The notes beneath the pieces are model-generated. The model was not told the DNA's origin. It worked only from the letters and a program-made list of their open reading frames with translations, and ran no database searches. Of a stretch of DNA of 5,495 nt, positions 1 through 5,495 are shown piece after piece. This DNA comes from Bizionia sp. Lineage in GTDB: Bacteria > Bacteroidota > Bacteroidia > Flavobacteriales > Flavobacteriaceae. Every line of letters begins with the position of its first letter. Position 1 is the first letter of the stretch. Both the position numbers and the translations under genes were made by a program. The stretch is from the NCBI GenBank assembly GCA_018067115.1, contig JAGPVI010000029.1, positions 1-5,495 on the forward strand. The letters are read 5' to 3'.

Positions 1-266
1 TCAACCGCAAACTCTGGATATGCCGTAGTAATAATTACCTCGGGCTTTTGTTGCATCATTTTTAATAAAGCCAAACCAGATAGTTTAGGCATATTGATAT
101 CCAAAAACCACAAATCTACATGTTGCTCTTGAGCAATAGCCATAAACTCGAATGCATTTTTACATGATGCAACCAGTTCTAAATTTGGAATTTCTTCAAT
201 ATAATTTTCTAAAATTTGTCGGGCAATTGGCTCGTCATCTGCTATAAGGCATCGAAATTGTTTCAT
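1..266 (-). CDS. Response regulator receiver domain, probably LytTR family (C-terminus outside window)
   Basis: Cytoplasmic response regulator expected to accept phosphate from the kinase encoded just upstream and then bind DNA. The 88 visible residues form most of a receiver domain: the acidic pocket is D10-D11-E12 in the motif IADDEP, the phosphoacceptor is D56 in FLDINMPKLSG, and the switch Thr lies in ITTAYPEFAV (T81, followed by A82). The ITTAYPE stretch, together with a LytS-type partner, is typical of Bacteroidota LytTR regulators, but the output domain is beyond position 1, so LytTR is inferred. The ATG at 264-266 shares one base with the kinase stop (TAATG on the minus strand), so translation is probably coupled and both genes share one transcript. 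The last two bases start a Glu or Asp codon. Nothing in the visible part looks degraded. Confidence 0.92.
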   Translation of the reverse strand, partial: MKQFRCLIADDEPIARQILENYIEEIPNLELVASCKNAFEFMAIAQEQHVDLWFLDINMPKLSGLALLKMMQQKPEVIITTAYPEFAV

Positions 267-1243
267 TATAAATTAATGGTTAGTTCAACTATATAGTTTT
301 CGTTATCAATTTTTATTTGTAATCGATGCGTTTCAGGGTACAACAAATCCAATCGCTTTTTCACATTCTTCAACCCAATTCCTCCTTTTTCAGTCTTAAA
401 ATTTTGATCTACTATCTCTTTTTTATCTCTGGTATTCACACACTTGAAGACTAATTTTTCTTGATCTAAAATCAGGTCAATATAAACACCACATTTTTTA
501 TATTGTTTTACACCAAGATGCTTAAATGCATTCTCAACGAATACTATAAGTAACATAGGGGCAATCATTTTTGAAGAGAGGATTTCGCTTTTATTGAAAT
601 TAATTTCAACTGAATTTTCTAATCGTATTCGCTCTAATGCAATATAATTCTCTATGTATTGAATTTCTTTTTCTAATGAAACAAATTCGGACTTTGTTTC
701 GTATAAACTATATCTCAATAGATCAGAAAGCTTTAGCATTAAATTAGGGAGGTTATCAGACTTAATAACTGACAATCCATATAAATTATTCAATGTATTG
801 AATAAGAAATGTGGATTTAGTTGGTCTTTCAATAATTTTAATTCGGCTTCTCTCTCTTGATTTCGGCGTTTAAAGCTATCTCGCGAAATTTTAATGGCAG
901 AGCCAAATGTCAGCGTCAGAATCATAATCCCGAAAAGGTTGTAAAATGATTTCCATTCAAAACTTTGTCCTAAAGATATCTTTAGAAAGAAAACACAAAT
1001 ACTTGTAAAGATTAGGGTATTACTCAGAAACAAAAGAAAGAAAGTTAATTTCTTCCTTTTTAGATAGGATAGTATGAAAAGATTATTGACATAAATAGCT
1101 GGGGAAATTAATAAAATTACGAAAAAAGCTGCTGAAAAAACATTCTCAGATTCTAACGCGCCTAACAATATAAAAAATAGACAAAGCCATATAAATAGGT
1201 TTTGTGCAATTTTATTATCAATTAATGTGACTAGTTTTGACAT
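266..1243 (-). CDS. LytS/YehU-type sensor histidine kinase
   Basis: Inner-membrane sensor kinase of the His_kinase family (PF06580 type), 325 residues. Four hydrophobic segments fall at about 17-30, 34-58, 66-87 and 102-118, followed by a charged, probably coiled linker (125-140). The phosphoacceptor is H145 in DQLNPHFLFNTLNNLYGL, the family signature. The ATP-binding region has its N box in VENAFKH (236-242, N238) and its glycine box in GGIGLKNVKKRL (287-298). There is no large periplasmic domain, so the stimulus is probably sensed in or near the membrane; the signal cannot be told from the sequence. The ATG at 1241-1243 follows an AG-rich stretch (AAGAAG) and lies just downstream of a promoter candidate. 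The stop overlaps the regulator start. All catalytic motifs are intact, so it should be functional. Confidence 0.94.
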   Translation of the reverse strand: MSKLVTLIDNKIAQNLFIWLCLFFILLGALESENVFSAAFFVILLISPAIYVNNLFILSYLKRKKLTFFLLFLSNTLIFTSICVFFLKISLGQSFEWKSFYNLFGIMILTLTFGSAIKISRDSFKRRNQEREAELKLLKDQLNPHFLFNTLNNLYGLSVIKSDNLPNLMLKLSDLLRYSLYETKSEFVSLEKEIQYIENYIALERIRLENSVEINFNKSEILSSKMIAPMLLIVFVENAFKHLGVKQYKKCGVYIDLILDQEKLVFKCVNTRDKKEIVDQNFKTEKGGIGLKNVKKRLDLLYPETHRLQIKIDNENYIVELTINL

Positions 1244-1259
1244 CTTCTTATAAAAAAAT

Positions 1260-1287
1260 CAAATATAAATTTTTAAAGAGGAAACAA
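1260..1287 (-). promoter_or_regulatory. Candidate Bacteroidota-type promoter for the kinase-regulator operon
   Basis: Read on the minus strand, TATATTTG (1267-1260) fits the Bacteroidota -7 consensus TAnnTTTG exactly. A TTG (1287-1285) lies 17 bases upstream, within the spacing reported for the -33 element. Transcription would start near 1254, giving a leader of only about 10 bases before the ATG at 1243. The match is seen in the sequence; promoter activity is inferred. Confidence 0.5.
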
Positions 1288-1319
1288 CACATTTAAATGA
1301 TGAAAGCTCTTTATTCTTG

Positions 1320-1341
1320 TTTCAATGATGCAATTTCAATG
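1320..1341. repeat. Tandem 8-base direct repeat, possible operator
   Basis: TTTCAATG occurs at 1320-1327 and again at 1334-1341, a period of 14 bases. It sits in the divergent intergenic region, about 33 bases upstream of the kinase's candidate -33 element. Response regulators often bind paired direct repeats, so this could be a control site for the operon or for the divergent hydrolase. The spacing is shorter than the roughly 21-22 base period usual for LytTR sites, and a chance repeat in AT-rich DNA is possible. Confidence 0.25.
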
Positions 1342-1407
1342 GTAACTTAACTTTTACCGCTTTATCATAACATACCATCCCTTCATCATTCTTAATTTTA
1401 AAATGTA

Positions 1408-1431
1408 ATTAATCAAGCTAGTTTTGACATC
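1408..1431 (-). repeat. Second copy of the kinase start region (direct repeat of 1221-1244)
   Basis: This 24-base stretch matches 1221-1244 at 20 positions: six identical bases, four mismatches, then 14 identical bases (CTAGTTTTGACATC). Copy one covers the start of the kinase gene (Met-Ser-Lys-Leu-Val). On the minus strand the second copy reads ATG TCA AAA CTA GCT TGA, that is Met-Ser-Lys-Leu-Ala-stop. It may be a remnant of a duplication or rearrangement. It also contains the only good -7 promoter match for the downstream hydrolase, which could explain its retention. Confidence 0.5.
1419..1426 (+). promoter_or_regulatory. Candidate -7 element for the serine hydrolase
   Basis: TAGTTTTG fits the Bacteroidota TAnnTTTG consensus. 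A start site near 1432 would give a leader of about 20 A-rich bases before the ATG at 1452. I see no clear TTG at the expected -33 distance, only T- and A-rich sequence, so support is weaker than for the kinase promoter. Confidence 0.35.
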
Positions 1432-1451
1432 AAATTAAAATAATAATCACA

Positions 1452-2759
1452 ATGAAATTTTTTAAACAATTTTTAGTAGTAAGCTTTTTATGTGTTCAAT
1501 GTATTGGATATACTCAAAGTAACAAGTTAGATGATATAACGCAAAAATATGACACCTACCTCAATGAATTAAATATAGGTATGGCGGTGTTGATCAAGAA
1601 AGGTAATAAAACTGAAGTTTCATCTATCGGAAAATTTAATATTGATGAAAACAGTGTTTTTAATATTGGTAGCGCCACAAAAAAAATGACTGCAATATTA
1701 TTGCTTCAGGAAGAAGAAAAGGGCAATTTAAAATTAAGCGATAGTATTGGAAAGTATTTATCACCAATTAAAAATATTGATGGTAGCCTTACAATAGAAA
1801 CCTTATTACGACATAGAAGTGGTCTGGGAGAATTGGTAGGAGGTCAATTAAAACCTACTTTTTTTTCCAAACATGATAGCATTTATGCTACAAATTTTCT
1901 AGACAAAATTCCACCGGAAAACCCTGATAAGAAAGGAAAATATAACTATTGTAATACAAACTATATCCTATTAGGACATTTATTAGAAAAAATAAATGAT
2001 AAAAGCTATTTCGATTTGTTAAACGAGCGTATTTTTAAAACATGTAATATGGAAAACTCCTATCCTTATGTTACGAAACAAATTCCAAATTTAGTGCACC
2101 CTACGCAACATGCTAAAGATGTGTTTGATGATCTAGATTACAGATTTTTTACACGCTATGTGTATGCTGCAGGTAGTATCGCTTCAACCCTGAATGATAT
2201 GATGCTATTTTACGATCATTTATTTACTAAAAACACTTTAATATCAAAGGCGTCTCTTAACAAGCTAATTAAATTTGATGATGCAGATTATGGTTTGGGA
2301 ATGATGAAGAGTACCATTAATGATGTTACGTATTATGGACATGGAGGAAACAATGTTGGTTATGCTTATCGAGAATATTTCAATCCAAAAACCAACGATA
2401 TAGTCATGTTTGTTTCTAATACCATGCAAATGCCCTTTCATCAAATAGTAAAAGATGAAGTGATGAATTATAGCATTGGAAAAACAATCCCTATCCGTAT
2501 TGATAAAAAGGTAACTAAGACATTCGAAGCTTATAAGGGAACTTATTTTTTTAAGGAAATGAATACCAATGTTCAATTAGTTGAAGATAACAAGCAACTT
2601 TATATGGTTCTCAATGGAACAAAGTTATTAATGATAAGTTATGAAAAAGGAATTCTAAATGCAGATAAATATGGTATTTCTCTTAAGACTAATCCGAAAA
2701 ATGAAAATGAATTAATCTTTCGTCAACAGGGAATGGAAGCAACCATAAAACGTATTTAA
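1452..2759 (+). CDS. Secreted serine hydrolase, class C beta-lactamase/PBP-like fold
   Basis: Periplasmic or exported serine hydrolase of the beta-lactamase superfamily (PF00144 type), 435 residues. Residues 1 to about 22 form a Sec signal peptide (KFFK, a hydrophobic core, cleavage probably near GYTQS). The catalytic motifs are all present: S74-A-T-K77 (SxxK, nucleophile and general base), Y166-C-N168 (YxN) and H297-G-G299 (the KTG-equivalent HxG). After residue about 350 a beta-rich tail with FEAYKGTYFF resembles the DUF3471-like or lipocalin-like domain that often follows such hydrolases. Members act on peptides or esters, often D-amino-acid peptides; the substrate here cannot be read from sequence, and true antibiotic resistance is not implied. 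The ATG follows an A-rich leader without Shine-Dalgarno sequence, normal for Bacteroidota. The gene is divergent from the kinase operon and may be one of its targets, which is only inference from position. Confidence 0.93.
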   Translation: MKFFKQFLVVSFLCVQCIGYTQSNKLDDITQKYDTYLNELNIGMAVLIKKGNKTEVSSIGKFNIDENSVFNIGSATKKMTAILLLQEEEKGNLKLSDSIGKYLSPIKNIDGSLTIETLLRHRSGLGELVGGQLKPTFFSKHDSIYATNFLDKIPPENPDKKGKYNYCNTNYILLGHLLEKINDKSYFDLLNERIFKTCNMENSYPYVTKQIPNLVHPTQHAKDVFDDLDYRFFTRYVYAAGSIASTLNDMMLFYDHLFTKNTLISKASLNKLIKFDDADYGLGMMKSTINDVTYYGHGGNNVGYAYREYFNPKTNDIVMFVSNTMQMPFHQIVKDEVMNYSIGKTIPIRIDKKVTKTFEAYKGTYFFKEMNTNVQLVEDNKQLYMVLNGTKLLMISYEKGILNADKYGISLKTNPKNENELIFRQQGMEATIKRI

Positions 2760-2763
2760 CTAT

Positions 2764-2773
2764 AACGTTGTAA
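2764..2773 (+). repeat. AACGTTGTAA boundary repeat, first copy (second at 4078-4087)
   Basis: This 10-base sequence begins five bases after the hydrolase stop and recurs exactly at 4078-4087, at the end of the element that follows the lipoprotein gene. The two copies are 1,314 bases apart in the same orientation and bracket element 1, the lipoprotein gene and most of element 2. Such placement fits a recombination core or a duplication made on insertion. It contains the palindrome AACGTT. Confidence 0.5.
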
Positions 2774-2792
2774 TCGATTTAAAGGTATATTC

Positions 2793-2943
2793 AAAAAAGC
2801 CAGCCACTAACAGCGTGTATCATTAATTGCTTGGTCATCGCTCATCTGGAAAATCCTGACGGATTTCCCTCTAGTTTGTTTTCTTTTACTAACTTAGTTC
2901 TTGCCAACGCAACAAACCATATACAGAACCGCTAGCTGTAACC
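2793..2943. repeat. Imperfect inverted-repeat element 1, attC-like or MITE-like
   Basis: Noncoding element of about 150 bases that can fold on itself. Left-arm blocks pair with right-arm blocks in nested order: CTA (2807-2809) with TAG (2933-2935), TGTAT (2816-2820) with ATACA (2921-2925), and TTGCTTGG (2827-2834) with CCAACGCAA (2904-2912, one bulge). A central hairpin lies at 2848-2868. The left arm, from CTAACA to GTGTAT (2807-2820), matches element 2 at 4023-4036 in 11 of 14 positions, all differences being transitions. The right end (2931-2943), read in reverse complement, matches the left end of element 2 (4015-4027) in 11 of 13 positions. So the two elements share terminal sequence. 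Integron attC sites have a comparable folded plan, but the canonical core boxes are only partly matched. Confidence 0.6.
2848..2889 (+). terminator. Possible terminator of the serine hydrolase transcript, inside element 1
   Basis: GGAAAATCC (2848-2856) pairs with GGATTTCC (2861-2868) around the loop TGAC, leaving one A unpaired. A T-rich tract (about 2874-2889) begins six bases later. The gap before the T tract is longer than in a standard intrinsic terminator, so this may only be the apex of the folded repeat element. Confidence 0.3.
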
Positions 2944-2951
2944 AAGAAAAA

Positions 2952-4010
2952 ATGAAATTCATATTTAGAAATATCACATTATTCCTTTTAGTTTCATTAG
3001 TTATTTCTTGTAACGGACAAGTAAAAAAAGAAAAACTATCATACAAGGTTGAAAAAGTTTCGGAAGCAAACAAAGTTCCTGTTCCCGTAAATGGATTTTC
3101 CAATGGTTTTATAGACAAAGACGGAACGCTTTGGTTTACTAGTAATGGAGGTGGTGCATATCATTACAACGGTAAAACATTTAAGCATTATACCGAGAAA
3201 AATGGATTGAGCTCTAATCGTGTCTTTTCAATAGTTTCAGACCAGAAGAAAAACTTGTGGTTTGGTACTCAAAACGGTTTGACTAAATACGATAGAAAAC
3301 AATTTTCACATATTCCTCTACCCTACCGAGACACCTTAAATGGCTGGTATCCAGTATTAAGCCCAAATGCTGCTCACTCACTAGCCACAGATAAAAATGA
3401 CAATTTATGGATTGGAACAGCGGGAGGTGGAGCTTATAAATATGATGGGGAGAATTTCACCCCTTACTTAGTTGAAATAGGCAGAAAACAGAAAGATAGC
3501 CTATATCACAATTGGATACCATTTATTAGAAAAGACAATAAGAATAATATGTGGTTTGCTTCAATGACCGGAGGGGGAGTTAGCCGATATGATGGTAAAG
3601 AATTTTCACATTTCTTGATAAAAGATGGCTTAAGCAACAACTTCGCAAGAACGATTTATTGTGACAATGTGGGCAATATATGGATTGGCTTTAATGGGAA
3701 TAGAAATAGTGGGTTGACTGTTTATGATGGAAACACTTTTAAATCCTATTCTCTTGATGATGGTCTTTGTAATCAGCGAGTCCGTGCAATTTACGAAGAC
3801 AAAAATGGGAACCTTTGGTTAGGTGCAGACCTGGCAAATTTATGCGTTTTTGATGGCAAAATATTTTCTGAATTTAACTACAATAAACAGACCTTTTCTG
3901 ATGTGCTTTTTATTTTAGGAGATTTAGAAGATAACATTTGGTTTGGTGGAAAAAACGGGATATGGAAATTTGACGGAAAGATGTTAACTGAAATAACAAC
4001 AAACGAATAA
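2952..4010 (+). CDS. Stand-alone seven-repeat Reg_prop beta-propeller lipoprotein
   Basis: Predicted surface or periplasmic lipoprotein of 352 residues. The signal peptide ends in the lipobox V17-I-S-C20, so Cys20 should be lipidated. The rest is a chain of seven two-component-regulator propeller repeats (PF07494 type), each starting near a [LIM]W[FIL] strand at about 60, 102, 152, 200, 243, 288 and 329, most followed by Y/F-DG-K/N-x-F (for example YNGKTF, YDGENF, YDGKEF, VYDGNTF). Seven repeats fit one closed propeller. In Bacteroidota these repeats usually form the periplasmic sensor of hybrid kinases; here no membrane helix, kinase or DNA-binding part follows, so it is probably a binding or scaffold protein. 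The function is unknown. I chose the ATG at 2952, preceded by AAGAAAAA, because a longer in-frame reading from TTG 2901 adds 17 residues derived from element 1 and would spoil the signal peptide. Confidence 0.9.
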   Translation: MKFIFRNITLFLLVSLVISCNGQVKKEKLSYKVEKVSEANKVPVPVNGFSNGFIDKDGTLWFTSNGGGAYHYNGKTFKHYTEKNGLSSNRVFSIVSDQKKNLWFGTQNGLTKYDRKQFSHIPLPYRDTLNGWYPVLSPNAAHSLATDKNDNLWIGTAGGGAYKYDGENFTPYLVEIGRKQKDSLYHNWIPFIRKDNKNNMWFASMTGGGVSRYDGKEFSHFLIKDGLSNNFARTIYCDNVGNIWIGFNGNRNSGLTVYDGNTFKSYSLDDGLCNQRVRAIYEDKNGNLWLGADLANLCVFDGKIFSEFNYNKQTFSDVLFILGDLEDNIWFGGKNGIWKFDGKMLTEITTNE

Positions 4011-4090
4011 AAAAGGCTACAGCTAACAATGTATATAAAATCATAGCACCCTGCGGGATGCTCCGCTTCATAAACTAAACGTTGTAACAC
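4011..4090. repeat. Repeat element 2, related to element 1, with a central hairpin
   Basis: Noncoding element of about 80 bases directly after the lipoprotein stop. Its left end GGCTACAGCTAAC (4015-4027) matches the reverse-complemented right end of element 1 in 11 of 13 positions, and it continues with CTAACAATGTATAT, like element 1's left arm. A central hairpin joins AGCACCC (4045-4051) to GGG-A-TGCT (4055-4062) with loop TGC and one unpaired A (4058). TACA (4018-4021) can pair with TGTA (4083-4086) at the right end. The right end carries the second AACGTTGTAA (4078-4087). No T tract follows the hairpin, so a simple terminator role is unlikely. Confidence 0.55.
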
Positions 4091-4111
4091 ATTAGAGCAA
4101 AACATAATATT

Positions 4112-5495
4112 ATGACTGAAAATCGAAATAATTCAATAGAGATCAACAAAGAAGAGTTTCGAAAAATCGGACATCAATTAATAGATGATATTTCTGACTT
4201 CCTTTCTAACATTGATAAAAAACCTGTTACTGTAAAAGAAAGTCCAAGTCAATTACAAAGTATATTGGGAGTCACTTCCTTGCCAGAAATGGGAATACCC
4301 GCAACCGAATTGATTTCTAGAGCAACGGACTTATTACTTAACCATTCATTACTTAATGGGCACCCTAAATTTTTAGGCTATATTACGTCATCTGCTGCCC
4401 CAATTGGAGCCTTAGCCGATTTATTAGCAGCATCTGTAAATCCAAATGTTGGCGCGCATATTTTAAGTCCAATGGCTACTGAAATTGAGAAACAAACTAT
4501 TCAATGGCTAGCAGAGTTCATTGGTGTTTCACCTAACTACGGAGGAATTTTAGTCAGCGGAGGAAATATGGCAAATTTTACAGCATTTTTAGCAGCTAGA
4601 ACAGCTAAAGCACCAAAAAGCATAAAAGAAGATGGACTTTCAAACATATCCCAAAAGTTAACTATTTATTGTTCAAAAACCACACATACTTGGATTGACA
4701 AAGCAGCTATATTATTTGGTTTAGGCACAAAATCTATTCGCTGGATTCAAACTGATTCTTCAAATAAAATGAACAATAAAGTACTAGAAGAAACAATTAA
4801 AGAAGATATAAAAAATGGTTTTAAGCCAATAATGGTTATAGGCACTGCTGGTGATGTTAGTACTGGAGTGGTTGATAATTTAAAAGGCATATCAACTATT
4901 TGTAAAGATTATGATTTATGGTTTCACATCGATGGCGCTTATGGTGTTCCAGCTACGGTTATTCCAAAATACAAAACCCTGTTTGATGGTCTTTCGGAAG
5001 CTGATTCTATTGCTCTCGACCCTCATAAATGGTTATATAGTCCACTTGAAGCCGGTTGTACTTTGGTTAAAAATCCTCAACACTTAATAGATACCTATAG
5101 CTCACATCCAGAATATTATAATTTTAGCAAAGATGAAAACGAAATTGCTCAAAATTTTTATGAATATGGACTTCAAAACTCACGTGGCTTTAGAGCTTTA
5201 AAGGTTTGGTTATCATTACAACAAATAGGTAAAAGTGGTTATGAAAAACTAATTGGTGAAGACATTGAACTTTCAGAACTGTTATTTGATTTAGCTAAAA
5301 AAAATCCTGAATTAGAGGCAGTTTCTCAAAATTTAAGTATTACTACTTTTAGATATATTCCATTCAATTGCAAAGAAAGTAACGATTATCTAAATAAACT
5401 AAATGAAGAATTATTGAATGAATTACAAACTGGTGGAGAGTTATTTTTATCAAATGCTATTGTAAATGAAATGTATTGTTTAAGAGCTTGTGTTG
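4112..5495 (+). CDS. PLP-dependent group II amino acid decarboxylase (C-terminal end outside window)
   Basis: Cytoplasmic pyridoxal-phosphate enzyme of the Pyridoxal_deC family (PF00282 type: aromatic amino acid, histidine and glutamate decarboxylases). 461 residues are visible; the family is usually about 470-490 long, so little is missing. Landmarks in order: the substrate-side motif GHPKFLGYITSSAAPIGAL (83-101), H192 in THTWIDKA (stacks on the PLP ring in DOPA decarboxylase), GTAGDVSTG (244-252), D274 in HIDGAYG (contacts the pyridine nitrogen) and the Schiff-base lysine K306 in DPHKWLYSP. SRGFRALKVW (357-366) matches the conserved region after the mobile catalytic loop. It should convert an amino acid to its amine plus CO2; the substrate cannot be assigned. 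In that loop, F349 seems to occupy the place of the catalytic Tyr332 of DOPA decarboxylase. The ATG at 4112 follows an A-rich leader about 20 bases after element 2. I see no clear promoter of its own. Confidence 0.93.
   Translation, partial: MTENRNNSIEINKEEFRKIGHQLIDDISDFLSNIDKKPVTVKESPSQLQSILGVTSLPEMGIPATELISRATDLLLNHSLLNGHPKFLGYITSSAAPIGALADLLAASVNPNVGAHILSPMATEIEKQTIQWLAEFIGVSPNYGGILVSGGNMANFTAFLAARTAKAPKSIKEDGLSNISQKLTIYCSKTTHTWIDKAAILFGLGTKSIRWIQTDSSNKMNNKVLEETIKEDIKNGFKPIMVIGTAGDVSTGVVDNLKGISTICKDYDLWFHIDGAYGVPATVIPKYKTLFDGLSEADSIALDPHKWLYSPLEAGCTLVKNPQHLIDTYSSHPEYYNFSKDENEIAQNFYEYGLQNSRGFRALKVWLSLQQIGKSGYEKLIGEDIELSELLFDLAKKNPELEAVSQNLSITTFRYIPFNCKESNDYLNKLNEELLNELQTGGELFLSNAIVNEMYCLRACV

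Noticed and set aside
1341..1358. GGTAA/TTACC inverted repeat as a terminator
   Set aside because: The stem is only five base pairs with an eight-base loop, and it lies between divergent genes where no terminator is needed.
1452..1505. Serine hydrolase as a lipoprotein through Cys14 or Cys17
   Set aside because: The residues before both cysteines (SFL and CVQ) do not form a lipobox; an ordinary signal peptide fits better.
2265..2576. Minus-strand open frame of 103 codons
   Set aside because: It lies wholly inside the well-supported serine hydrolase gene and has no recognisable domain.
1452..2759. Serine hydrolase as an antibiotic-resistance beta-lactamase
   Set aside because: The catalytic motifs are shared by many peptidases and esterases, the HGG in place of KTG is not typical of AmpC, and a DUF3471-like tail is present.
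2894..3118. Minus-strand open frame of 74 codons
   Set aside because: It overlaps the end of element 1 and the signal peptide region of the lipoprotein on the opposite strand, with no family features.
2793..4090. Calling the region a true integron cassette array
   Set aside because: The core boxes only partly match RYYYAAC and GTTRRRY, and no IntI integrase or attI site is visible, so only an attC-like resemblance is claimed.
3878..4105. Minus-strand open frame of 75 codons
   Set aside because: It is antisense to the last propeller repeats and crosses element 2; it looks like a shadow frame.

Overview
The window looks like accessory chromosome of a Bacteroidota species, probably a flavobacterium. 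Pointers are the AT-rich composition, A-rich leaders without Shine-Dalgarno sequences, candidate promoters of the Bacteroidota TAnnTTTG type, a LytS-like kinase overlapping its response regulator, and a lipoprotein built from two-component-regulator propeller repeats. No taxonomic marker gene is present, so placement below the phylum is inference.

Layout. Minus strand, 1243 to 1: a membrane histidine kinase of the LytS/YehU type, followed with a one-base TAATG overlap by a response regulator that runs off the left edge. A 208-base divergent intergenic region follows, with a good kinase promoter candidate, a tandem 8-base repeat and a second copy of the kinase start sequence. Plus strand: a secreted serine hydrolase of the class C beta-lactamase/DUF3471-like type (1452-2759); a repeat element of about 150 bases; a seven-repeat beta-propeller lipoprotein (2952-4010); a related element of about 80 bases; and a PLP-dependent group II amino acid decarboxylase (from 4112) that lacks only its last residues at the right edge.

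How the genes relate. Kinase and regulator form one two-component system. The three plus-strand genes have no obvious common pathway. They are separated by elements with related termini, and a 10-base sequence (AACGTTGTAA) occurs just after the hydrolase stop and again at the end of the second element. Together these bracket the lipoprotein gene as a unit of about 1.3 kb. The arrangement resembles a cassette (one gene plus a folded recombination-site-like repeat), but no integrase or transposase is in view and the termini are not canonical attC sites. This gene-plus-repeat architecture is the most interesting signal here. Secondary points are a Phe at the probable catalytic-loop Tyr position of the decarboxylase, matched long loops in two propeller blades, and the duplicated kinase start.
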